Source of the DNA: Naegleria lovaniensis
Lineage: Eukaryota > Heterolobosea > Eutetramitea > Acrasida > Naegleriidae
Length of the DNA stretch: 64,000 nt
NCBI RefSeq assembly: GCF_003324165.1
Contig: NW_025407828.1
Location: 124,001 to 188,000 of the forward strand
Direction of reading: 5' to 3'
The notes under the pieces: model-generated
What the model was told of the DNA's origin: nothing
Databases searched by the model: none
What the model saw: the letters and a program-made list of their open reading frames with translations, nothing else
Made by a program: the position numbers and the translations under genes
In this document: positions 11,711-21,518 of the stretch, piece by piece
Numbering within the stretch: the first letter of the stretch is position 1
Layout: every line of letters starts with the position of its first letter

Positions 11711-14700
11711 TTATTTTTTAAATGTTCCTTGCAATGACTCATATCTCTCCAAATCCGCTACAGAAACAGATGGTGTAATGTTCTTGAACGCTTTTTCGAA
11801 ATCTTCATGACATACAACGATCTGGTGTGACTGCTTTTGTGAAATATCGCCCTGAGATGTAGCTCTACTGACAGCGTTCATAAAGGCGTCTGTACAAATT
11901 GCATAAAAATCAGCTCCTGTTAGATTGAATCCACTTTGCTCCAACAACTTTTCAAAGTCAACATTATCTTTCAGACTAAATTTTCTGGTGAGAGCTTTCA
12001 ATACTTTGAGCTGTTCCTCACGAGATTTTGAAACGCCAAGATAAACCAAACGTTCGAATCTACCAGGCCTTAATAATGCAGGATCAATCAGGTCAGGTCT
12101 GTTTGTTGCACCAATGACAAACACTCCCTTATTGGATGTGTCACTTTCTTCGTCTCCATCGGCGCTACCAATATCATCCAACTCAGCAAGTAACTGAGAA
12201 ACAACTCGATCCATCACACCTCCAGAGTCACCACTCGCTCCTCTGTTGGGAGCCAAGGCATCTAATTCATCAAAGAAAATCACGCATGGCTTACATTGTC
12301 GAGCTTTTTCAAAAACGAGTCTCACGTTTCGTTCACTTTCTCCGACATACATATTAATCAACTCGGGGCCTTTCACGCTCATAAAATTCAGTTGACATTC
12401 CGTCGCTACAGCCTTTGCAAGTAAAGTTTTACCACAGCCTTTTTAAATTGTGTCAATAATATTCCAATAATATTTCACAATCCACATCAAAAACAATACT
12501 TACCAGGAGGTCCATATAACAACACACCACTTCTTGATTTCAAATTATGAGATTGAATTGGTGATTGAATGATGTCCAAAATTTCTTGTTTAGCATGTTC
12601 TAAACCACCAATATCTTGCCAATTCACGGTGGGAATGGACACATTGGTCGTACTGCTGACATTACTGCCACTTACGGAGGCAGCATACTTTTTATGCCAT
12701 TTAAGTCCTCCTTGAACAATGTGCTTGTGTGAAAGAGTGGATAAATATACGTGAGGATGAGATGAAGAGTTTCCATTGTCTTTTCGGAGCTCGTTTTGAG
12801 TGTTCATGGATTCAGTAATTGCTTGTGATTTGGAAATTTGAATAATTTTGTTGAGATCATAAATGGAGCATCCGCTGGTGAGCTTGACAATCTGAGATGC
12901 AGAAATATCAATGTTGCAAATACTGCCTTGTGACATGTTTGCTGCTTTTTGGATGAATTGTTCTCTTGCTTCTTCGTTCAAGTTTTTCCTTGCCTCAATT
13001 TTAGTAAGGAATAAATTCTTAAAAACAGGACTCAATAAGTCCAATGAGGAAACACTAGGAATGAAAATCAATGGAAAAGAATTATTCTTGGGCTTGAGGC
13101 ATTGTTTCAGGCACTTGACAATTCTAATTTTTGAATGTTGCTTCACACTAGCTCCACCTCCACTACTGCTATTACTTAGCTGATCAAACGCTTCAAAGTG
13201 TTTCACATAGAGAATACATGGAGTGCATTGTCTTGCAAGAGTGAAACATTGCGAGAGATTTTGAGCTGTTATCGAGTCAGATTCGTTAATAATTTCGAAT
13301 GCATTAATTTCAAGTAAATGAAATCCATACTTGGCACAAACAGAATGAACGGCAATGGTTTTACCGGATCCCTCCTCTCCATACAATAGAAAATGCTGTT
13401 GTACTAGACTCTTTTGTGCTGAATTGCCTTGAGGGAATTGCTTGTAAATAGAAATGATTGGTTCAATGAATCGCGAAAGTTGTTTTGTAACATTCAATTC
13501 ATAGTAATCTGTTAATGGTATTTCTGCAGGAATATAACCTCTCAATGGTTGGGCATTTGTTATTAGAGTTGTTTCGGAAGGAGATACAAACACTGAATCA
13601 TTGCATTCCTCAGTGTCAACTTCTACGCTATCCACTCTATAGCAGGTATAGTCTGCATGCAAGGGATCAATTCTCTTGACTGTTTCTAATTGTGCAAGCA
13701 CTTGAACTTGCATCGAGTCGTCAGATTTGATAAATGAGATGGTAGGATTATTTACCATAATGATCTCATGCTTTCGTAACACTCTTGATTTTGATGAAAA
13801 ATAAATATCAAGTTGTTTTTCAAAAAGCCGTTGTTCAATTCGTTGTTCCTCTTCTGTACCAGAAATGAGTGTGGTTCCAAAATGATTTGGACTTTGAACT
13901 GGTGTTAGAATAACCTTTGAAGCAGTCTTTGGTGCATCAATATTTGAAGTAAGTTGTATCTTGTTGGGTCTTCCAAGATTAAAATATAACGCGTTGGTCA
14001 TGATTGCCCCTTCATAGGGTAAATCTTCTCCATGAACAAGTGTTATGAGAACCGAATGTGAGGAGTTAACCCTTCCCCATATTTTGTCCATACAATTCAA
14101 TTTTGCAAAATAATTAGCACTAACTAGAAGCATGGAGTGAGGATCTTCTTTAGAATTGACATCGTAATTTGGTGAATGATTTTTCAAAATACTTAATAAA
14201 ATGTTTGTTGTGACATGATGAACTTGTTCAATTTCTACAGACTTTTCAGTTTTGTTACAAATAAAATCTGAGGTAAGAATATCATCGAAAGAGTCATCAA
14301 TATTGTCTAGCATTATGTCTTGTAGCCCTGATAATGTGTGAAGTTTTCGGTGAAGTGCCACACCAGGCTCAGTGAGGATGATAAATTTTGTACGTTCGCT
14401 GTCAATAATACCTTGACGTTGCAATTTTGTGTCTACAATTTGAAAATCAATGTTAATGTCATCAGTGATAGAGAAAATATGGAATCTTGTGGACAAAGTT
14501 GATACCTGTTTTTTAACAAGTGATGGAAAATCAAATTCATTCTCCTCAATCCACTCTCGAATAAATGAAGCGTTCACATTTTCCGATGTAAGTGGTTGTA
14601 CAATCACTTGTTCGAGAATAGGTATTGATGACTTTTCAACCATTCTAATTTCTATAGACACTGGAAACCGGAAACTCAATTTATCCTTCATAAAATTTCT

Positions 14701-15189
14701 AATAAATTCCTCTTGTACTGCAAAATTAATTTCTGAATTTGATAAACGGCTATCATTTGATAATAATTTATAAACTCGTTCCGATACCAATCCTTGCACG
14801 ACGAATGATTCATTCACCATCAAAAAAATCTCCTTTCCTCCATGCTTGACTCCATTTAGGACATCCAACATATTTCTTGTTCCCGAGGATGAGCTAACAT
14901 TTAATAATTCCTGATCCAAAAATTGGTGTTGAGCAACAATAGCCCGTGAAGATTGAACAAGATGAAGGCTTGCTTTCATTTTTTTGTCACTTTGAGTTCT
15001 CTGGATAACAACCACGTGTGTTTGGTCTACGTAGATGGTTCCCATATTCTTGTGGTCCGTTTCCATTGCAGATGAAATTACCAAATAAACAACCTTCGAT
15101 TCACTCTCCAGTTGTGGAGTTATTGTTCCATTCATCTTCCATTCCAATTCACCCAACAATAAAAATAACATGAAGCTCAGAATTTTCAT
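11711..15189 (-). CDS. PEX6: Peroxisomal biogenesis AAA-ATPase PEX6
   Basis: Type II AAA-ATPase that with PEX1 extracts ubiquitinated PEX5 from the peroxisomal membrane. Exons 15189-12504 and 12438-11711; the 65-nt intron falls inside the second Walker A motif, and splicing restores GPPGGCGKT. The D1 domain keeps Walker A (GEEGSGKT) but its Walker B is degenerate ([12 protein letters not shown]), as is usual for PEX6. D2 is canonical: [22 protein letters not shown], Walker [28 protein letters not shown], sensor IGATNRPDL, arginine finger LLRPGRFE and the C-terminal PSVS-LERY block. The [10 protein letters not shown] run and PSVS tail favour PEX6 over CDC48, NVL or PEX1. About 1,130 residues. 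The first ATG (15189) gives a hydrophobic leader [12 protein letters not shown]; the next, at 15135 (MNGTITP), would remove it. Confidence 0.93.
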
Positions 15190-15284
15190 CAACAAAACAA
15201 AATTCCCCAAACACCAAATTGCGATCTGTGTTCAAGCAGAGCCTTTGTTCGCTAATAATTCTATTTGCACAAGATTATATTACC

Positions 15285-16079
15285 ATGTTGTATAGTGCTG
15301 TTCCCCCTTCAACTGTAAATAATGCTTCCTCTGGATACAACATTTCCTTTGATTCGACATCAGAGGAATTTGATACCACGTTCCCTATTGTTTTAATGAA
15401 TCGAGTGAATCCTCAAAAGCATCTTTCCACAGTTCAAACATGCTCCCAAATTATGAAGAAGCACATGGAAAAGATTGATGATAATCATACCAAGGTATTC
15501 CTAAAGACATTCCTCGCCATCATGTTGGGATCTATGATCTGTGTGGGTCTCGCATGCTTGATTTACTTTACAGCTTATGCTCACTATCCGGACCAAGGTG
15601 TGTGGGTATGGATCGTTTTTCCATCTTCCTCTATTTTCATTGTTCTTGGAGTTGTCGTATGGTCTTTTAAGAGAGTGGCTCGGATCACCCAAATTCATCA
15701 GGAGTGCAAGAAGGAACTTGCAGATTATTTGCAAAGTGAGAACCAAAACTTTTACTTTTCTCAAGGTATTCAATATGTATTGAGATATGAAATAGCAGTG
15801 GCCACCAACAACAGATATTATCAAACATTCAGTTACAAGTTCCTGTTAACCATGCCATGTATTGAGGTTTATGTGAACCATGCTCCACAAACCTTTATTG
15901 TCGCCACACCAATGGAAGGTTATCAAACCACCGGTACCACAGGAAATGTCTTTGCCAATAATACTGCTGTCGTGACACAACCACCAGTTTCAACAATTTA
16001 TTCTCAACCATTCCAACCTGTCGATGAATATGCCAAGCAAAATAGACCTTTGTTGGCCAACAATGATAACCATATTTAA
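15285..16079 (+). CDS. Two-pass membrane protein, unidentified
   Basis: Single-exon protein of 264 residues, start MLYSAVPPST at the first ATG in frame. Two hydrophobic helices stand close together: about residues 78-100 (FLAIMLGSMICVGLACLIYF) and 110-132 (VWIVFPSSSIFIVLGVVVW), followed by a basic turn FKRVAR. The N-terminal 70 residues are polar with several NxS/T sites. The C-terminal 60 residues are Thr/Pro/Gln-rich and end in a YAKQNRPLL segment. I do not recognise a family. The topology suggests a small endomembrane or plasma-membrane protein. The ATG is 95 bases from the divergent PEX6 start, so the pair probably share a promoter. The 3' end is 33 bases from the convergent C2-domain gene. 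Confidence 0.75.
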   Translation: MLYSAVPPSTVNNASSGYNISFDSTSEEFDTTFPIVLMNRVNPQKHLSTVQTCSQIMKKHMEKIDDNHTKVFLKTFLAIMLGSMICVGLACLIYFTAYAHYPDQGVWVWIVFPSSSIFIVLGVVVWSFKRVARITQIHQECKKELADYLQSENQNFYFSQGIQYVLRYEIAVATNNRYYQTFSYKFLLTMPCIEVYVNHAPQTFIVATPMEGYQTTGTTGNVFANNTAVVTQPPVSTIYSQPFQPVDEYAKQNRPLLANNDNHI

Positions 16080-16111
16080 CTAATATTAAACATTGTTGAA
16101 TGGTATGGCAT

Positions 16112-17259
16112 TTAAGGTAAAATTGTTGGTGGCTCTTCGATATTTGAGCTATCTGCCTGAACTTCAGACCTTGTTGCGACTTGTAGTAACGTGGAATATT
16201 TGCTTTCAGGTAGAATAAAACCATGACTAATCCACACATAATTGATCAACACTCGGCAAGCATAGCCACAGGTCAAGCAGACACATATCACATGCTGTCC
16301 TGCTGAGGTCGTTAAACATCGACTCTCGAATGCCTGTGTAAATGGGCATTTAGAAAAATTATGGGTCACATCTTCATCTCTACAAATGATTTCAAACATT
16401 CCATTGGGAGATTTTAAAGCTCCATCCTTCAAACTCTTCAAATATTCATCCATTAACTTCTTTTCAGCTTCCACAAACGAAACATGAGGCCCCATATGGT
16501 GGTATGTGATTGAGATGACATCTCCACTCTGAGGATTCATGAATACTGTATTGAATGATTCTTCCTTGCAAGGATATGTGTCTCCAGACACTAAAACGAA
16601 TTCCTTAGGTATACATGGTCTGAAAAATTGAGAGAAAGGCTGGTCTGTAACAAACTTGAAATCTGTCACGGGCCAAAGAGAAGGTACTTCAGGCGTAGAC
16701 AATACCTTATTGGGTTCATAACATTCGACCTTATATCGAATTTTGAGAGACCCTGATTTTGCATCTTTCAAAGGAAGCTCCACCGAATAACTTTTCCCTC
16801 TCTCTGTTGTTTCTGGATTCAACGCAAGAGTGGCTCGTCCAAGAAAATCCTTTCATCACCATTACAAAAAAATACAATGGTTTTGCATTGTTGTAACAAA
16901 ACGAGTTGGAAATTTACAAAAACCTACGTTACGAGTGAATCGATCCCAATCATATATTTCAAAATCTAAAGTCACAGGTCCTTTTTCATTCACCATATAA
17001 TAAAACACAAAAGTGTCATTCCAAATTGGATTTAAATTCTTTTTAATAATCTTACAAGATAGATTTAAATTATAATAAAGAATTATACCTAATATTGCAA
17101 TGTAAAATATACCTTTGTTCTTCTCTCCAAATACTTGTTCAAGATAATGTCCACAAAAGGATCCGAATAACCATTCAAATCCGAGCTGGCAAGATGAGAA
17201 GCACTCTCCACGGTGAGGATTAATCGATCGTTGATCGTAAAACATTTGTTTTGATTCAT
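16112..17259 (-). CDS. C2-domain protein with cysteine-rich C-terminal domain
   Basis: Three exons: 17259-17113, 17050-16928 and 16849-16112, all phase 0 (introns 62 and 78 nt). The product of about 335 residues starts MNQNKCFTINDRLILTVES. Residues 8-120 form a C2 domain: SSDLNGYSDPFVDI carries the first calcium-binding aspartates, then KKNLNPIWNDTF and YDWDRFTRNDFLGRATL, the last restored by splicing. Enough Asp residues are present for calcium-dependent phospholipid binding. The remaining 210 residues are an unrecognised domain with a Cys cluster near the end (CVCLTCGYACRVL, about 16260-16310), which could be membrane-associated or metal-binding. It is divergent from importin alpha at 17383 with 123 bases between the starts. 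A membrane-recruited adaptor is a fair guess. Confidence 0.85.
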
Positions 17260-17382
17260 AGCAACACCTCCTCTTTTTTTGTTTGTACAAAATTTAAAAA
17301 GATGAATTTCTTGCTTTGGACTTGAAAGGGCATAATAAGAGCGGTGTTCTAGAATTTGCAAGAAAAATCAACAACCAAAAAA

Positions 17383-18768
17383 ATGGCATCCAACCACATC
17401 CCAACTGAGGATCCAACAATCCTTCTCCGATATCAACAATCTTATCAAGAACGAGAGAACTTACTGGACACCACAGACCCATTGAAACGTCTTTCTGCTA
17501 CCTGCTTCTTCCGAAAATTCGTTAGTCTTGAAACAAGGGAACACGGCACCATTGTTGATCATTTCATTCAATTAGGAATCGTTCCAAAATTCATTGAATT
17601 TCTCATGAAGGATGATGAACCACATCTACAATTTGAATCAGCATGGGTGATCACAGGCATAGCATCAGGATCTTCGGAGCACACACAATTGCTCATTCAA
17701 CTTGGTGCTGTCCCGATGTTAATTCAATTACTTTCAAGTCCGAATGATGATGTAAAAGATCAAGCTGTTTGGGCTCTTGCAAATATTGCTGGTGATGGAC
17801 CAGCTACAAGGAACGTGGTGCTGAGAGCAGGAATTTTGGCTCCACTTTTGAAAATTATTGAAGAAAATCCAAAGGTGTCCATCTTACGGAATGCCACTTG
17901 GGCAGTATCGAATTTGTTTCGTGGCAAACCCTTTCCTGATTTTGATTTGATTTCACCTTCGATTCCTGTGTTGGCTCAGTTGCTGTTTAGTACAGACGAA
18001 GAAATTTTGGTGGAAGTTTGTTGGGCTTTTTCTTTTATGACTGCGGAAAAGGAGGGAATAGAACGAGCGCTTCAGGCGAATGTGACAAGACGCTTGGTGG
18101 AATTGATGGGCCACTCTTCGGCCAACGTGGTTTTACCTGCTTTGAGAACAATTGGAAATATTGTGTCAGGAAACGATTCATACACGCAAACGGTGATTAA
18201 TTGCAATGCATTATCTATTTTGTGTCAACTACTGTCACATTCAAAGAATAACATTCGAAAAGAAGCTTGTTGGACCGTTTCAAACATTACAGCTGGATCC
18301 GTGGAACAAATACAAGCTGTGATTGATGCAACTATTATTCCAAAATTGATAATGCACATTGAAACATCAACCACTCACGCCCACACCAAATCAGAGGCAA
18401 TTTGGGCTATTTTAAATGCAATTAATGGTGGAAATTTTGATCAAATATTGTACATTATAGAACAAGGAGACATGTGTTTGGAGGTATTGAGTGACCTGCT
18501 GTTAAACGATTCTATCTGTGACGAGAAATTGAAAAATGATGTTTTGAGAGGTCTTTCAAATATTGCTCGCGCTTGTCGTGCCAATGGAAGTAGCCAGTGT
18601 TTTGAAGACATGCTAGATATGAAAGGATTGTGGCATGAAGTCATGTATAACAACTTCAGAGGAACCTCAGGTTATGAAAAAAAGTTTGTGGATAATTTAA
18701 GGAAACCCAACACTCAATCATTGTGTGACTCTAAAATTTCATTCAAGGATGAAATGGAGGATGACTAG
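17383..18768 (+). CDS. Importin alpha (karyopherin alpha)-like ARM-repeat protein lacking a usual IBB domain
   Basis: Single-exon 461-residue ARM-repeat protein; the ATG follows seven A. Nuclear import adaptors bind NLS peptides in an ARM groove through Trp-xxx-Asn pairs. Here those pairs are clear in several repeats: QAVWALANIAGD, NATWAVSNLFRG, EACWTVSNITAG and EAIWAILNAING. Two are degenerate: ESAWVITGIAS has lost Asn and EVCWAFSFMTA has Phe. The odd feature is the N-terminus. A normal importin alpha begins with a 60-90 residue Arg/Lys-rich importin-beta-binding domain; here residues 1-45 read MASNHIPTEDPTILLRYQQS and have no basic cluster. The protein is also shorter than the usual 520 or so residues. 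It may act without importin beta, or the IBB may lie on an unseen upstream exon. The C-terminus is acidic (DEMEDD). Confidence 0.88.
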   Translation: MASNHIPTEDPTILLRYQQSYQERENLLDTTDPLKRLSATCFFRKFVSLETREHGTIVDHFIQLGIVPKFIEFLMKDDEPHLQFESAWVITGIASGSSEHTQLLIQLGAVPMLIQLLSSPNDDVKDQAVWALANIAGDGPATRNVVLRAGILAPLLKIIEENPKVSILRNATWAVSNLFRGKPFPDFDLISPSIPVLAQLLFSTDEEILVEVCWAFSFMTAEKEGIERALQANVTRRLVELMGHSSANVVLPALRTIGNIVSGNDSYTQTVINCNALSILCQLLSHSKNNIRKEACWTVSNITAGSVEQIQAVIDATIIPKLIMHIETSTTHAHTKSEAIWAILNAINGGNFDQILYIIEQGDMCLEVLSDLLLNDSICDEKLKNDVLRGLSNIARACRANGSSQCFEDMLDMKGLWHEVMYNNFRGTSGYEKKFVDNLRKPNTQSLCDSKISFKDEMEDD

Positions 18769-18875
18769 CTGCATGTACAACAATACATACACATTAAAAA
18801 AAACTTGTTTTATGCACAATAATATTGTTACGGAAACATTTTTAAGCTTGGTTCTCAATAAATGTTTTCACACTC

Positions 18876-21190
18876 TTACATTCTTCGTGAGGCACCTGAT
18901 CTACCACTACGTTGTGTTCGGTGTGAATTCACAGTTCTAGCAGTCTTCAAAGCAGTTCTTGCAGCGGTATTCTCAGAAGCTGAGTTTCCAAATCCGTATT
19001 GGTGAATATCTTCACCAGTATAGGCAGTTCCACCATATTTTTGATCTAATCCAATTAATTCGTCTTCTGGTGGCACTCTCAAACCAATGGTAATGTCAAT
19101 TAAAAAGAACATGATTACAGAGGAGAAGGCAGTCCAAACCGTGACCATTGTAATACCCAATAAATTAACACCTAACAATTCCCAGTTCAAACTGTAGAAG
19201 AGTCCATAAGTTTCAATAGTTGAATCTAAGCCATAGAAAAGAGCAATTCTGTAGTTTTGAAATAATTTGACATAAATTCATGAAAAAAAAATTGAGATGA
19301 TACTTTGAATTCGATATACATACTGTTTTTGAGTAGCAAATAATCCACCAGTAACCAATCCCCAAGCTCCACAGAACGCATGAACCTGAACATGTTGTTG
19401 AAGATTTTCAAAATTTCATTCACATGAACATGTTGATGATTTTAAAATTTCATTCCACACACAAATTTTCAACACTCGAATCAACGATTACTACTTACAG
19501 GTACAGCTGCAACAGGATCATCAATTTTCAATGCTTCCAAAAGCCAATTACTTGCAATATAGACTAAGGCTCCACTTGCTCCAATCAATACTGCAGCCCA
19601 TCCCTCTACAAATGCACACACTGGAGTAATGGAGACACAACCAGCCAAACAACCGTTCAAACTTTCAGTCAAATCATATCTTTTATGAAATGTTAGAACA
19701 ATATTAGAAATATGAATATTCATATCAAAAAACAACAACAATTATTACTTACTGACCACTTTGGAGACAACTCCACAACATACACATCATGGCACCAGCA
19801 GCACCTGCAATGGTTGTATTAGCACTGGCATAACCAGTAATGGTTGACATTCCTCCAGAAAGAGCTTGTGTCGAACCGCTGTTAAAACCATACTGTTAGT
19901 ATTATTATTTTGGTAGAGTTCATGAAAGAATCATACAAGTCCATTAAAACCATCCATCCATCCATTTGATTGTGATCTACATACCCAACCAAACCATAAA
20001 ATTAAACCTCCCAATAACACAAGTGTCTTGTTGTGTCCAACAATTTTCACAGCTCTTCCATTGACAAATCGACCAATTCTTGGACCAACCATGATGGATC
20101 CAACAAGTCCACAAACTCCACCCACCAACTTGTTGATCATAATGTGTTATTATGTTCATTTGTCATTCAATTCCGCCATTTTCATCAATTATGTGAATAA
20201 CAAAATCATAATTCATTCATACCATTCATTCAGTCATACTCTTAAACAAACATCAATCATCATAAAATATACATACGTGAACGACAATTCCTCCAGCATA
20301 ATCAGTCACTCCAACATTTCCAACTCTGAACATGGTCTTATTGAATCCAGAAAGCCAACCTGCTGATGACCAAATCCAATGAGCTACTGGAGCATAAATG
20401 AATGCAGTCATAATGAATGAACACATAAAGAAGGCAGATAAATTCATTCTTTCAGCTACAGCTCCACTCACAACTGTCACGTGTCAAATTCATATTTTTA
20501 TGTGTTCATTCATAATATATAAATAAGGATAATAAATTGTTCAATGTTGATGTTATGAAAATAAGGTGAAATATTTTGGTTAAAAATTCCAAAACATACT
20601 TGAACTGGCTACAGCAGCAAAGGCCCATTGGAAGAAAAAGACATGTTGAGCTTCATCTCCACCCAATAAGAAAAATGAAGAATTTCCAAAGAATCCATTT
20701 CTAGTGTCTGTTAATTGATTATCACCATAGGCAAAACCATAACCAATACAAAACCAAGCCATAGTTGAAATGGCAACTGACATGACAATTTTTAGTAAAA
20801 TGTTGGCAACGTTTTTAGAACGAATACTTCCAGCTTCCAAGAAGGCAAATCTGAATGAAGTTGTTATAAAGGTATTGTTGAGATGAGTAATGAAAAAATT
20901 ACATACCCAGCTTGCATAACTGTTGAGAGGTGTGAAGATATGACATTGACACCACATGAGACGCCAAATTAATAAATTTAGAGTTGAAATACATCATCCC
21001 ATAGGTGAGGAATTTACTTACACATCACAAGAGCTCCGTTAATAAGAGTCCAACCAATATCTACATCTGTTGAAGTCAGTGTTGCTTGAGCCGTGACAAG
21101 ATTCGGAGCAAATAGAATTAACAGAGATGTGACAAGTGGCACCGCAAGGACATTTCGATGATGGCGAATTATTGTTGAAAAACTCATCAT
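18876..21190 (-). CDS. Ammonium transporter (Amt/Mep/Rh family)
   Basis: Eleven-helix ammonium channel. Nine exons fit without a frame break: 21190-21022, 20919-20907, 20850-20600, 20473-20277, 20128-19985, 19892-19753, 19679-19499, 19385-19324 and 19248-18876, summing to 509 residues. Exon 2 is a 13-nt microexon that completes FMQAG in the Amt signature MQAGFAFLEAG. The two pore histidines are present in APVAHWIWS and VHAFCGAWG. FGWYGFNSGS and GRMGR-like VGPRIGRF segments fit the family. Exon 1 encodes a cleavable signal peptide (VLAVPLVTSLLILFAPN), as in many Amt proteins. The cytoplasmic tail is Arg/Ser/Thr-rich and may be a phosphorylation target. Introns are 56-148 nt. It probably takes up ammonium or exports it during growth on bacteria. 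Confidence 0.95.
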
Positions 21191-21518
21191 GATGGTGAGG
21201 AAAGAAGAAGAAGAAGGATAATGAGTATGCGAAACTGTGTTCTTTTTTTCGCTTTGTGAACTCTTTGACGTTTGGATGCCTGTGAAAATGTGAACCGAAT
21301 TTTAATTGTCTTTCGTTCACACTTTGCTTTCCATTTTCATCCATAAGAAACTGAAAAGCAACGGTGATCAGCAAAGCCAAGAAATTGAAAATTCAAAACA
21401 ACAAGTGGTTACATGTTACGAGGGTTTTTATCATGTTCCGTCCGAATAACAAGCAACAACACTGAGTGTGTTTGTATTGGTCTTCTTTTTAAAAAATTAA
21501 CAAGAGACGAATCTTCAT
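21191..21518. promoter_or_regulatory. Divergent intergenic region, Amt and F-box/LRR genes
   Basis: 328 bases between two divergent starts. The Amt side has a GAA-rich purine tract (about 21197-21220 on the plus strand), which would be a pyrimidine-rich leader in the opposite sense. No TATA-like box, palindrome or reading frame stands out. Confidence 0.3.

Noticed and set aside
11711-15189. CDC48/p97 or PEX1 as the identity of the double AAA protein
   Set aside because: The degenerate first Walker B, the GDSGGVMDR block and the PSVS C-terminal motif fit PEX6 better.
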